NCBI GenBank assembly: GCA_030272815.1
Contig: JAJSZT010000042.1
Span: 1 to 32,565, forward strand
DNA from: Deltaproteobacteria bacterium
GTDB lineage: Bacteria; Desulfobacterota; Desulfobacteria; Desulfobacterales; ETH-SRB1
DNA: 32,565 bases
Reading direction: 5' to 3'
Each line of letters opens with the position of its first letter. Position 1 is the stretch's first letter. The notes under the pieces are model-generated. The model searched no databases. It was not told where the DNA came from and worked only from the letters and a program-made list of their open reading frames with translations. Positions 6,582-15,054 of the stretch are shown here, in pieces. The position numbers and the translations under genes are program-made.

Positions 6582-7870
6582 GTCAGGAAGAATTTAACAA
6601 AATATTAATAGAACCAGAGAACAGAGCCTTAAGGCAGAGGATTACGATAAACTATTACATCGAGCCGTTGACTGAAAATGAAACAAAAGAATACATAAAG
6701 CACCGCTTAAATATTGCCGGTTCTGAAAAAAATATTTTCAGCTCAAGTGCAATTAGAGAGATCTTTTCTTTTTCTAAGGGCTTCCCGAGATTAATAAATA
6801 TAATATGTGATTTGGCCTTATTAACCGGATATGTTAAAGAGCAAAAAACAATAAATGAACTTATTATAAAGGAATGCGCTAAAGAGCTTCAAATACCTAC
6901 TGAAAAAGCTATAGAAGATGATAAAAAAAAGCAGGAAATTGTCCCAAAAGAGAGCCAAATCGCTGAAAGTGATCCAAATCAGGAAGTTGCCCCAATAGAA
7001 AGCCAAATTGCTGAAAACGTGTCAAATCAGGAGGTTAAAAGAGGTGGGCTAAAGCCTGCTGCCAAGGTACTTGGATGTTTTTTTCTACTAGTTAGTCTTC
7101 TTATTCTAACATGGTGGTATATTAGCTATCCTGCAGCGTTCAAAACAAAACTTTCTAATATAAATACATATACGACGCAAATCATTGGTAATATCAAGTC
7201 AAAATTAGAACAATTGCTTCAATCCAGTTCAATAATTATTAATTCTAAGCCTGTTGTACAAAAGTATTCCATAGATCAAATTGATTCAGGACAAAATAAA
7301 CAAGTTCAAATTTCTGAAGAGCAAAATGAATTATTAGAGGATAAAAATATTTCAAATGAAAACCTGTCAGATAATAATGGGGCTCACCTTGATAAATTAG
7401 GTATTGTACCCAAACAAATTCCAGATAAAAATATTATCATATATTTCAGATACAATACAAATGAACTTTCAGATGATGCTTTAATAAAACTTGATGAAGC
7501 TGCTGAAATAATGACTCAAAATCCTGACGCAGATATTATTATAAAAGGCTATGCCGATACTATTGGCAATTACGATTACAATAAGGAGCTTTCTTTGTTC
7601 AGGGCTAATATCGTAAAAAGCTTTCTTACAGGCAAGGGAATTAATCCAACAAAAATCAAAACCATTGGAATGGGGCCGGAAAACCCCATAGATACTAATG
7701 AAACTGCAAAAGGGAGAAGAAACAATCGCAGGGTTGAAATTGAGTTTACTACTCAGGTTCACAGTTCCAAGGTTCACGCTTCAAGGTTAGAGAGTGATGA
7801 AGAGATCAAGGCAACCAACCCTGAACCTTTACAACAAAACAGGATAAAACTATGGCAAAAAACAATATAA
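6578..7870 (+). CDS. ExeA-like ATPase, C-terminal part with TM and OmpA-like domain
   Basis: Continuing in the -1 frame from GTA 6578 there are 430 codons. The rest of the AAA+ lid comes first (IEPENRALRQRITINYYIEP, then FSKGFPRLINIICDLALLTG, the sensor-2 region), then an acidic linker with two related VPKESQIAE / APIESQIAE repeats. One membrane segment follows near residues 163-182 (VLGCFFLLVSLLILTWWYI), then a long N/Q-rich periplasmic stretch. An OmpA-like peptidoglycan-binding domain lies near 284-394 (IYFRYNTNELS, KGYADTIGNYDYNKELSLFRA, GRRNNRRVEIEF). The Asp and Arg that bind diaminopimelate appear present. Usual ExeA proteins end in a PG_binding_1 or SPOR-type domain, so an OmpA end is a variant. 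The last 35 or so residues (after VEIEFTTQ) are translated from intergenic repeat DNA. An internal TTG at 6668 could start a shorter protein but has no family support. Confidence 0.78.
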   Translation, partial: VGQEEFNKILIEPENRALRQRITINYYIEPLTENETKEYIKHRLNIAGSEKNIFSSSAIREIFSFSKGFPRLINIICDLALLTGYVKEQKTINELIIKECAKELQIPTEKAIEDDKKKQEIVPKESQIAESDPNQEVAPIESQIAENVSNQEVKRGGLKPAAKVLGCFFLLVSLLILTWWYISYPAAFKTKLSNINTYTTQIIGNIKSKLEQLLQSSSIIINSKPVVQKYSIDQIDSGQNKQVQISEEQNELLEDKNISNENLSDNNGAHLDKLGIVPKQIPDKNIIIYFRYNTNELSDDALIKLDEAAEIMTQNPDADIIIKGYADTIGNYDYNKELSLFRANIVKSFLTGKGINPTKIKTIGMGPENPIDTNETAKGRRNNRRVEIEFTTQVHSSKVHASRLESDEEIKATNPEPLQQNRIKLWQKTI

Positions 7871-8079
7871 ATATTCAGATTGTCTGGGGAGTTGTACTGG
7901 TCCTGGCAGGGATCGGCGTATTTTTCAGGATACCCCAGGTAATGCCGAAAATTCAAAAAATCGAACATTTTTCTTCAGCTATTTTTTTGATACGTTTTTG
8001 TTTCTATTTTTTAGGCGTTCTGCTTATAGGTGGTGGAGCAAAAAAGATTTATGATAATTATCAGAAAAATAAAAATTGA
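7852..8079 (+). CDS. Small two-helix membrane protein, unknown
   Basis: A 75-residue protein (start MAKNNINIQIVWGVVLVLAG) with two predicted membrane helices, about residues 10-26 (VWGVVLVLAGIGVFF) and 44-63 (IFLIRFCFYFLGVLLIGGGA), and a lysine-rich tail that suggests a cytoplasmic end. It overlaps the end of the ExeA-OmpA gene by 19 nt, so it is co-transcribed and possibly coupled. I recognise no family. Position between two secretion-type ATPase genes makes an accessory role in that envelope machine plausible, but this is inference only. Confidence 0.65.
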   Translation: MAKNNINIQIVWGVVLVLAGIGVFFRIPQVMPKIQKIEHFSSAIFLIRFCFYFLGVLLIGGGAKKIYDNYQKNKN

Positions 8080-8244
8080 GCCACGAATGACACGAATGGA
8101 TACGAAGCTTATAATTGATGCTTTTGTAAAAGTTCACTGAGGTGAAATACAGGACAAAGCTTCAGGGGGGTCGGCAATAAAATAAATGAGATCAAGGCAA
8201 CCAACTGTGAACCGTGAACCTGACAACCTGACTAGGTGCAATAA
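8080..8244. repeat. Short spacer with repeat words
   Basis: It holds ccacgaatgacacgaatgga (8082-8101) and gagatcaaggcaaccaactg with following tgaaccgtgaacctg (8188-8221). The second word matches 7802-7822, inside the ExeA-OmpA coding end, and 11103-11124. No terminator is evident, so the GspE-like gene may be read from the upstream promoter. Confidence 0.5.
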
Positions 8245-10470
8245 ATGAATAAAAACCCGGTTTCTTCGCAAAAAACCAGCCTGAAAGCTACCATAAGAGA
8301 TCAGTCAGGAGCCGGCAAAGCCAGGATAGGCGAGCTTTTGAGCAAAGAGGGATATATTACAAGTGCTCAGTTAAAGAATGCACTAAACTATCAGAAAACA
8401 AATCCGCTAAGGCTGGGCAGCATACTCATCAAACTTGGCTACATAGATGAAGAAAGCATAGTAAATGTACTGAGCCGCATTTATAATTACCCCGCTGTAA
8501 TAATATCAAAAAGTTCTCCGGATCCAGAGGCTCTCAAGATTATATCTTACGAAGTCGCTAAAAAATATATGGTTTTTCCTTTAAAGTTCGAAGGGGAAAA
8601 TTTTGTAGTCACTATGTCGGAGCCTACTGATACGACCGCTATTGAAAATTTGCAAAAAGAGATCCAGCGGGGTTTAAAGGTCAGTGTGTCTTCTGAACAG
8701 GATATAGTCGAAGCTTACAGAAAATATTACAAGATAAGTGATGAAGAATATAATAAATATGGATTAAAAGAAGAAGAAGAAGAAGAAGAAACTGTCCAGC
8801 TTACCGTTGTTGATGATTTTGGTTCTCTGGTCTCAGAAGCAGCAGGTGAAATTGAGATGCAGAGCATTCAGGAGGAAGAAGATGCCGGCATGGATCAATA
8901 TCTTGCTTCCGATGCTCCTATAATCAAACTCGTTAACGGTATTCTTATAAGAGCCATAAACGACGGTGTCAGTGATATACATATTGAGCCTTTTGATAAG
9001 GCATTGCAGGTTAGATATAGATTGGACGGGTCTCTCTACAAATCCATGAACCTGCCTCTTAGTATTAAGAATGCCTTAACCTCAAGGTTGAAAATTCTAT
9101 CTGGTTTGGATATTGCCGAACGTCGTGTGCCACAGGACGGCAGAATCAAGATGCGTCTCGGCAAAAGAAAGACAGTTGATCTGAGGGTCTCAACTCTGCC
9201 GACTCTTTTTGGTGAAAGCGTTGTCATGCGTATTCTTGATCAGAGTTCACTTAATGTGGATCTAACCAAGATGGGATTTGAGATAAAAACCCTGGAAACG
9301 CTTAACAAATGTATTTCAAGACCATATGGCCTTCTTCTTGTAACCGGCCCGACAGGCAGCGGTAAAACAACCACACTGTATTCTGTTCTTAACAAACTTA
9401 ATACAGAAGACACAAAAATACTCACTGCCGAAGATCCAGTTGAATTCAACTTCAGAGGAATAAACCAGGTACATGTTAAAGATGAAGTTGGAATGACCTT
9501 TGCCGCTGCTCTTAGATCATTTTTGAGACAGGATCCGGATATAATAATGGTAGGCGAAATCCGTGATCTGGAAACAGCAGAAATCGCTATAAAAGCAGCT
9601 ATGACCGGACATCTGGTTTTCAGCACCCTTCATACAAATGACTGCCCTTCAACCATAGGACGTCTTGTAGACATCGGCATACCATCTTACATGTTATCTT
9701 CGGCTGTAACCATGGTATTATCACAGCGACTGGCCAGAAAACTTTGTCAAAATTGTAAGACATTGGTAAATCATCATAAACCCGATGAATTAGAGAGTAT
9801 GGGATTTTCCAAAGAGGAAATTCCAGATTTAAAAATTTATGGAGCAAAGGGCTGCCCAACATGCATGGGAACCGGCTATAAAGGCAGAGTCGGCTTATAT
9901 GAGCTGATGGAAGTAACTGATGAAGTTGCTAAGGCAATAAATGCCAACGTTCCTGAGGATCAACTTAGGAAAACCGCCATACAGGAAGGTATGAATACTT
10001 TGAGGGAAGCTGGCCTTACTAAAATTAGAGAGGGAATAATCTCTGTTGAGGAAACTCTAAAACGAACAATTATAACCAAAGAGGCTCTGCCCGCATATCT
10101 TGTGAATCCTGATGTAGAAAAATACGAAGATAAAGATGTGATTATTCGTGAAGGCAATAAAGATATAGATTTCTTCAAGCTTATACACGGTGCTTTAATT
10201 GTTGTTAAGGGAGGTAAAAAAATAGCTGAAATTTTGCAGCCCGGTGAATATTTTGGAGAAATGTCAGCTATAACCGGAGAACCTAGATCTGCAAGTATTA
10301 TATCAAAAGGCAGATCGGTAATAAAGCGATTCCCCGGGGATAAGATCTATGAAATAATTGAAAAATATCCTGATGTTGCCAAACATTTATTCGCGGTAAT
10401 TGCCGCTCGTCTAAATCAGGCTGATAGAATTATAGTTAGGTTGATTAATGAGAGAAAGCAGCACAAATAA
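8245..10470 (+). CDS. GspE/PilB-type secretion ATPase with MshEN and cyclic-nucleotide-binding domains
   Basis: A 741-residue protein. N-terminal MshEN-like region (about 25-165) with two c-di-GMP-type motifs: [20 protein letters not shown] and [21 protein letters not shown] glutamate run (176-182, GAA repeats) and linker follow, then the GspE motor: Walker [11 protein letters not shown] 368-377, EDPVEF, Walker [11 protein letters not shown] near 431-440, His box [11 protein letters not shown], and a CxxC...CxxC zinc module (501-504, 537-540). Usual GspE/PilB ends near residue 600. Here about 120 extra residues form a Crp-like cNMP domain (about 622-735) with a phosphate-binding cassette [18 protein letters not shown], including the Glu and Arg that contact cyclic nucleotide. 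It probably powers a type II secretion or type IV pilus-like machine, under two second messengers. The 3' end abuts ispF. Family is certain; ligands are inferred. Confidence 0.92.
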   Translation: MNKNPVSSQKTSLKATIRDQSGAGKARIGELLSKEGYITSAQLKNALNYQKTNPLRLGSILIKLGYIDEESIVNVLSRIYNYPAVIISKSSPDPEALKIISYEVAKKYMVFPLKFEGENFVVTMSEPTDTTAIENLQKEIQRGLKVSVSSEQDIVEAYRKYYKISDEEYNKYGLKEEEEEEETVQLTVVDDFGSLVSEAAGEIEMQSIQEEEDAGMDQYLASDAPIIKLVNGILIRAINDGVSDIHIEPFDKALQVRYRLDGSLYKSMNLPLSIKNALTSRLKILSGLDIAERRVPQDGRIKMRLGKRKTVDLRVSTLPTLFGESVVMRILDQSSLNVDLTKMGFEIKTLETLNKCISRPYGLLLVTGPTGSGKTTTLYSVLNKLNTEDTKILTAEDPVEFNFRGINQVHVKDEVGMTFAAALRSFLRQDPDIIMVGEIRDLETAEIAIKAAMTGHLVFSTLHTNDCPSTIGRLVDIGIPSYMLSSAVTMVLSQRLARKLCQNCKTLVNHHKPDELESMGFSKEEIPDLKIYGAKGCPTCMGTGYKGRVGLYELMEVTDEVAKAINANVPEDQLRKTAIQEGMNTLREAGLTKIREGIISVEETLKRTIITKEALPAYLVNPDVEKYEDKDVIIREGNKDIDFFKLIHGALIVVKGGKKIAEILQPGEYFGEMSAITGEPRSASIISKGRSVIKRFPGDKIYEIIEKYPDVAKHLFAVIAARLNQADRIIVRLINERKQHK

Positions 10471-10471
10471 C

Positions 10472-10945
10472 ATGCGAATAGGTATTGGATATGATGTACA
10501 CAAACTTGTTCATGGTCGAAAGCTGGTTCTTGGAGGGGTCATTATCCCCTTTGAAAAGGGTTTGTTAGGCCATTCAGATGCAGATGTGCTTGTCCATGCC
10601 TTATGTGATGCCCTTTTAGGCGCAGCCGGTTTAGGTGATATTGGTCAACATTTCCCGGATACAGATCCTGCATTCAAAGACATTCACAGTATAAAACTTC
10701 TTGTAAAAACCTGCGAAATAATCAGTGGAAAAGGCTTTAAAATAAATAACATGGATTCTACGATTTTTGCACAGGAACCAAAGATTGCTCCTTTTAAAGA
10801 AGCCATGAAAAAAAACATCGCTCAGGCAATAGAAGTTGAACCTGCCCGCATCAATATCAAAGCCACCACAACTGAAGGCCTTGGTATGATTGGAGAAGGG
10901 GAGGGAATCGGGGCTATGTGTATAGTTCTGATATCAGGGGATTAA
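10472..10945 (+). CDS. ispF: 2-C-methyl-D-erythritol 2,4-cyclodiphosphate synthase
   Basis: 157 residues from ATG 10472 (start [12 protein letters not shown]), right after the upstream stop at 10470; an upstream in-frame ATG at 10448 would add eight non-family residues. Metal ligands D8, H10 and H42 are present ([18 protein letters not shown]). [20 protein letters not shown] and the C-terminal [18 protein letters not shown] are all typical. It makes the cyclodiphosphate in the MEP pathway of isoprenoid synthesis, in the cytoplasm. ispF next to cysS is a common bacterial arrangement; here a repeat-filled spacer of about 260 bp separates them. Confidence 0.96.
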   Translation: MRIGIGYDVHKLVHGRKLVLGGVIIPFEKGLLGHSDADVLVHALCDALLGAAGLGDIGQHFPDTDPAFKDIHSIKLLVKTCEIISGKGFKINNMDSTIFAQEPKIAPFKEAMKKNIAQAIEVEPARINIKATTTEGLGMIGEGEGIGAMCIVLISGD

Positions 10946-11203
10946 AGGCAAAGGCAGGGGTCGGGGATCAGGGATTAGAGATCAGGTACAATGCTGTTAT
11001 TGAATATCGATTATTCACCATTAGTTATTGATTATTAGTTATTGATTATTAGTTATTAGTTATTGATTGCGGAATTTCTTCTGCGCCTAATTATGCTGAG
11101 ACTCAAGGCAACCAACCGTGAACCTGATAACCTTAGTAGTTATCAATAATCAATTGTTAATAATTAATTTTTAAGTTAGCGCTTATGTGGGTTCAGGAGT
11201 CAT
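10946..11203. repeat. Spacer with inverted tandem 'attagttattgatt' tracts
   Basis: Bases 11020-11068 are a tandem of the 14-mer attagttattgatt (two exact units, then one with a 7 bp insertion). Its approximate complement, atcaataatcaattgttaat, follows at 11140-11159, so the two tracts can pair. Between them lie aaggcaaccaaccgtgaacc (11104-11123) and aacctgataaccttagtagt. No gene. Confidence 0.55.
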
Positions 11204-12646
11204 ATGGCAATTCGCATATATAATACATTAAATAGAAAAAAAGAAATTTTTGAACCTGTGAAACAGGGCAGGGTGGGCATGTATGTTTGTGGTCCGACTG
11301 TTTATGATTCATGTCATATCGGACATGCAAGGTCTATATTAACATTTGACGTGATTGCAAGATATTTAAAAGCAAGCGGTTTTGAAGTAACTTATGTTAG
11401 AAACTTTACTGATATTGATGATAAAATAATAAATCGTGCAAATCAGCTAGGTATTGATTCTAAAGCACTTGCTGAAAAATACATAAATGAATTTTATGAG
11501 GACATGGATGCTCTGAATGTTGAAAGACCCACAATCGAACCAAGGGCCACGGAACATATTGCTCAGATTATAAAAGTTATTGAAATACTTATAGATAAAA
11601 GCCTGGCATATCAGATCGACGGAGATATATTTTTTGCAATAGAATCATTTAAAGATTATGGCAAACTTTCCGGACGTAAGCTTGAAGATATGGAAGCCGG
11701 CGCCAGAGTTGATGTGGACGAAAGAAAACGCAACCCTTTTGATTTTGCTTTATGGAAATCAGCCAAGCCTGGAGAGCCTGCGTGGGACAGCCCGTGGGGT
11801 AAGGGGAGGCCGGGATGGCATATTGAATGTTCGGCAATGAGCACCGAATATCTGGGTAAAACATTTGATATTCATGGCGGAGGAAAAGATCTTATTTTCC
11901 CGCATCACGAAAATGAAATTGCGCAGTCAGAAGGGGCATTTGGCAAGCCTTTTGCCAGATTCTGGATTCACAACGGCTTTGTAAATATAAACCAGGAAAA
12001 AATGTCAAAATCACTTGGCAACTTTTTGACGATAAAGGATATATTAAAATCTTACTATCCTGAGGCTGTAAGACTGTTTCTCCTCTCCAGTCACTACAGA
12101 AGCCCCATTGATTTTACAGATAAAGCAATGGATGAGGCAAGTGCCGGCCTTGGCAAGATTTATGCTCTGCTTGAGCGCGTTGAAGAAAAGAAAGAACTTT
12201 CAGGAATAAATAATCTTGAGCCTGGTAATTATTACAAGCAGTTTTGCGAGGCAATGGATGACGATTTCAATACTGCCCGAGGCATTGGTGTACTTTTTGA
12301 CGCTGTTCGAAATATAAATCGCCTGATAGATGAAAATAAAGAAGGATTATCTCAAGACGCAATAAAAGATATAATTTTATGTAAATCAGATATCCTGAAA
12401 ATCGGCGGCATATTAGGCATTCTTTATGAATCACCCAAAATCTATTTTGATAAAAAAAGATCTAGTGGCCTTGAAAAGAGATCGATCGATCCTGCTCTTA
12501 TTGAAAAAATGATTAAAGATCGAACAGATGCCAGAAAGGCAAAAAACTGGGAAAAGGCAGATCAGATCAGAAAAGAGCTCGCAAAGATGAACATAATTAT
12601 TGAAGACCGGCCGGAGGGTACGGTTTGGAAGGTGAAAACAGGGTAA
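11204..12646 (+). CDS. cysS: Cysteinyl-tRNA synthetase
   Basis: 480 residues, class I synthetase that charges tRNA-Cys. Zinc ligand C29 lies in MYVCGPTVYD; HIGH is at 38-41 (CHIGHAR); the second zinc region is WHIECSAMS with DIHGGGKDLIFPHHENE; KMSKS is at 266-270 (QEKMSKSLGNF). The C-terminal helical DALR-like region and anticodon-binding tail (RTDARKAKNWEKADQIRKEL) complete a normal length. The start ATG 11204 has AGGAG at about 11195-11199. Intact and single-copy in the window. Confidence 0.97.
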   Translation: MAIRIYNTLNRKKEIFEPVKQGRVGMYVCGPTVYDSCHIGHARSILTFDVIARYLKASGFEVTYVRNFTDIDDKIINRANQLGIDSKALAEKYINEFYEDMDALNVERPTIEPRATEHIAQIIKVIEILIDKSLAYQIDGDIFFAIESFKDYGKLSGRKLEDMEAGARVDVDERKRNPFDFALWKSAKPGEPAWDSPWGKGRPGWHIECSAMSTEYLGKTFDIHGGGKDLIFPHHENEIAQSEGAFGKPFARFWIHNGFVNINQEKMSKSLGNFLTIKDILKSYYPEAVRLFLLSSHYRSPIDFTDKAMDEASAGLGKIYALLERVEEKKELSGINNLEPGNYYKQFCEAMDDDFNTARGIGVLFDAVRNINRLIDENKEGLSQDAIKDIILCKSDILKIGGILGILYESPKIYFDKKRSSGLEKRSIDPALIEKMIKDRTDARKAKNWEKADQIRKELAKMNIIIEDRPEGTVWKVKTG

Positions 12647-12922
12647 AAGCAGGGGTCGGGGATCAGGTGCCAGGGATCAGGTGAACCGCAGAATTTCGAA
12701 TAAGGAATGTCGAATGTCGAAGGAAGGTAAATGAACATCGAACATCGAACGTCCAACATCGAATGTTTAATGGGAAAAGATGAAGAAGCGAAAATAGTCA
12801 GGGTTCGGCATTGGTTTTTTATTCGATTTTAAAATAATTTAAAGAGCGGAGCGACATCATTATTCGACGTTCGATGTTCAATGTTGGACGTTCATCTTTT
12901 ATATATTATCCAATCAATCTTT
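12647..12922. repeat. Spacer with hairpin element copy B before uvrB
   Basis: It begins with tandem ggatcaggtgccagggatca (12660-12679), then a gaatttcgaataaggaatgt half-element (12692-12711). The left arm 12731-12765 (GAACATC/GAACGTC/CAACATC units) pairs with the right arm 12862-12895. The interior differs from copies A and C but keeps a shortened GGAGCGACATCATT near 12847, lacking the full GCGAAGC. Arms are nearly identical to copy C at 28328-28467. The right arm ends about 27 bp before the uvrB start, so the folded element would sit in the uvrB leader. Confidence 0.6.
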
Positions 12923-14911
12923 ATGTCTTCCTTTAAGCTGACATTAAATTTTACCCCAAAGGGGGATCAGCCTGATGCAATAAAAGCCTTGAGTGAAGGT
13001 GTTTTATCCGGAAAAAAGCACCAGGTTCTTCTGGGTGTTACAGGATCCGGTAAGACATTTACAACTGCTCACGTTATTGCAAAAGTTGAAAAACCAACCA
13101 TAGTCATAGCCCCAAACAAAACACTGGCTGCACAACTGTACAGCGAGTTCAAGGAACTGTTCCCGGAAAATGCTGTTGAATATTTTGTAAGTTACTATGA
13201 CTACTACCAGCCTGAAGCATATATCCCTGCCAGCGATACCTATATACAAAAAGACTCCTCAGTAAACGAAATGATTGATAAACTTCGCCATTCCGCGACA
13301 AGATCTGTTCTTTCACGACGGGATGTTATTGTGGTGGCAAGTGTATCCTGCATATTTGGACTTGGCGCTCCTGAAGAATATCTTGCAATGAGTATTAATC
13401 TTGAAACCGGTACTGAACTATCCCGCGATAAACTTATTTCAGATCTTGTTGCCATTCATTATGACCGTAATGATCTTGACTTCCACAGGGGAGTATTCAG
13501 GGTAAGAGGTGATAGGGTGGAAATTTTTCCATCTTATGAAGATGATTTAGCAGTAAGGATAGATTTTTTCGGGGATCAGATCGAAAACATATCAGAAATT
13601 GATTCGTTAAAAGGTAATGTGATTAATTGCATTAAAAATATATCTATCTATCCGGCAAGCCATTATGTCAGTAAAAAAAATATTTTAAAAAGAGCAACCA
13701 GATCGATCATCGTGGAACTTAAAGACAGAATTGAATATTTCAGGCATGAAAACAAGCTGATAGAAGCACAGCGGATAGAAGAAAGAACCAATTTCGATCT
13801 TGAAATGATGCAGGAACTTGGATACTGCAATGGAATTGAAAATTATTCGAGACATTTTACGGGAAGAAAGCAGGGAGAACCTCCGCCCACGCTTTTAGAT
13901 TATTTCCCGGATGATTTTCTTGTATGCATTGACGAAAGCCATATCGCTGTCCCACAGGTTCGAGCTATGTACGCGGGTGACAGGTCTCGCAAGGAAACAC
14001 TTATCGAGTATGGATTCAGGCTGCCGTCAGCTCTGGATAACCGTCCTCTAAAGTTTGAAGAATTTGAGACAAAAATATCCCAGGCGATTTATCTTTCAGC
14101 AACTCCTGCCGAATATGAACTCAAAAAAGGAAAGCATGCTCTTGTCGAGCAGATTGTAAGACCCACAGGTCTTATTGATCCTGCAATTGATGTGCGGAAA
14201 GCAGAGAATCAGGTTGATAATCTTTATGATGAAATTATTAAGCGCGATAAGTTGAATGAGAGAGTACTGGTAACTACCCTTACGAAACGTATGGCGGAAA
14301 ATCTTACCGAATACTATGCTGATCTGGGAATTAAAGTACGTTATCTTCATGCTGACATCAATACAATAGAAAGAATGGAAATCATAAGGGATCTCAGAAT
14401 GGGCGAGTTTCAGGTGCTTGTTGGAATAAATCTGTTGCGTGAGGGCCTGGACATACCCGAGGTTTCACTTGTGGCAATACTGGATGCTGATAAAGAAGGA
14501 TTTTTACGTTCAGCCAGATCACTTGTTCAGACATGTGGACGTGCTTCCAGAAATGTCGGCGGTATGGTAATAATGTATGCCGACCATGTTACAAAATCAA
14601 TGAAACAGGCAATAGACGAAACAAACAGGCGCAGGGAAATACAACAGGATTACAATCAAAAATACGATATTATCCCGACAACAATAAAAAAGAATATAGC
14701 ATCTATATTTGAGACTGTTTATGAGACCGATCATGAACAGGTTGATAATGTATCAGAAACACTTGCAGAGTATGAATCTGCTGATAGCCTGAATGATATT
14801 ATAAAAGCCATGGAAGATGAAATGAATCAGGCGGCAAGAGAACTTGCATTTGAAAAAGCCGCAGAGCTGAGAGACCAGATTAAAGCGCTTAAAAAAATAA
14901 TGCTCTATTAA
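12923..14911 (+). CDS. uvrB: UvrABC excinuclease subunit B
   Basis: 662 residues from ATG 12923 (start [20 protein letters not shown]). The upstream in-frame ATG 12881 is rejected because it falls in the repeat arm and adds unrelated residues. Motifs: Walker [11 protein letters not shown], the beta-hairpin [31 protein letters not shown], helicase motifs [13 protein letters not shown] and QTCGRASRN, and the C-terminal UVR domain ([17 protein letters not shown]) that meets UvrC. Cytoplasmic nucleotide excision repair: damage verification and DNA opening. uvrC follows after 143 bp. No clear Shine-Dalgarno is seen before this start. Confidence 0.96.
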   Translation: MSSFKLTLNFTPKGDQPDAIKALSEGVLSGKKHQVLLGVTGSGKTFTTAHVIAKVEKPTIVIAPNKTLAAQLYSEFKELFPENAVEYFVSYYDYYQPEAYIPASDTYIQKDSSVNEMIDKLRHSATRSVLSRRDVIVVASVSCIFGLGAPEEYLAMSINLETGTELSRDKLISDLVAIHYDRNDLDFHRGVFRVRGDRVEIFPSYEDDLAVRIDFFGDQIENISEIDSLKGNVINCIKNISIYPASHYVSKKNILKRATRSIIVELKDRIEYFRHENKLIEAQRIEERTNFDLEMMQELGYCNGIENYSRHFTGRKQGEPPPTLLDYFPDDFLVCIDESHIAVPQVRAMYAGDRSRKETLIEYGFRLPSALDNRPLKFEEFETKISQAIYLSATPAEYELKKGKHALVEQIVRPTGLIDPAIDVRKAENQVDNLYDEIIKRDKLNERVLVTTLTKRMAENLTEYYADLGIKVRYLHADINTIERMEIIRDLRMGEFQVLVGINLLREGLDIPEVSLVAILDADKEGFLRSARSLVQTCGRASRNVGGMVIMYADHVTKSMKQAIDETNRRREIQQDYNQKYDIIPTTIKKNIASIFETVYETDHEQVDNVSETLAEYESADSLNDIIKAMEDEMNQAARELAFEKAAELRDQIKALKKIMLY

Positions 14912-15054
14912 AAAAGTGCCTAAAATGCCTAAAGTATATTAAAGTGCCTAAAGTTGTGGAATTCTGTCAATTTTATATGAATTAATGGAGCGAAGCGACA
15001 CCTTAACTTTAGGCACTTTAGGCATTTTAGCTCACTTTAGGCACTTAACTAACC
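14912..15054. repeat. GCGAAGC-core hairpin element with 'agtgcctaaa' arms
   Basis: The left arm is tandem aagtgcctaaaatgcctaaag (about 14915-14955). The core is ggaattctgtcaattttata followed by TGGAGCGAAGCGACACC (14984-15000), and the right arm is actttaggcactttaggcat and on (15007-15049). The core aligns with the core of copies A and C (attctg-caatttata...ggagcgaagcga), but the arms are a wholly different word. It fills the uvrB-uvrC gap and may act as a processing or attenuation hairpin between them. Confidence 0.65.

Noticed and set aside
11020-11068. Tandem 14 bp units resembling a CRISPR array
   Set aside because: Units abut without spacers, are AT-rich and low in complexity, and no cas gene is near.
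12881-12922. Upstream start for uvrB
   Set aside because: It lies in the right arm of the hairpin element and would add residues ([14 protein letters not shown]) absent from UvrB.
13004-13249. Antisense frames in uvrB and other housekeeping genes
   Set aside because: The sense strand encodes complete conserved proteins; the antisense products are composition artefacts.
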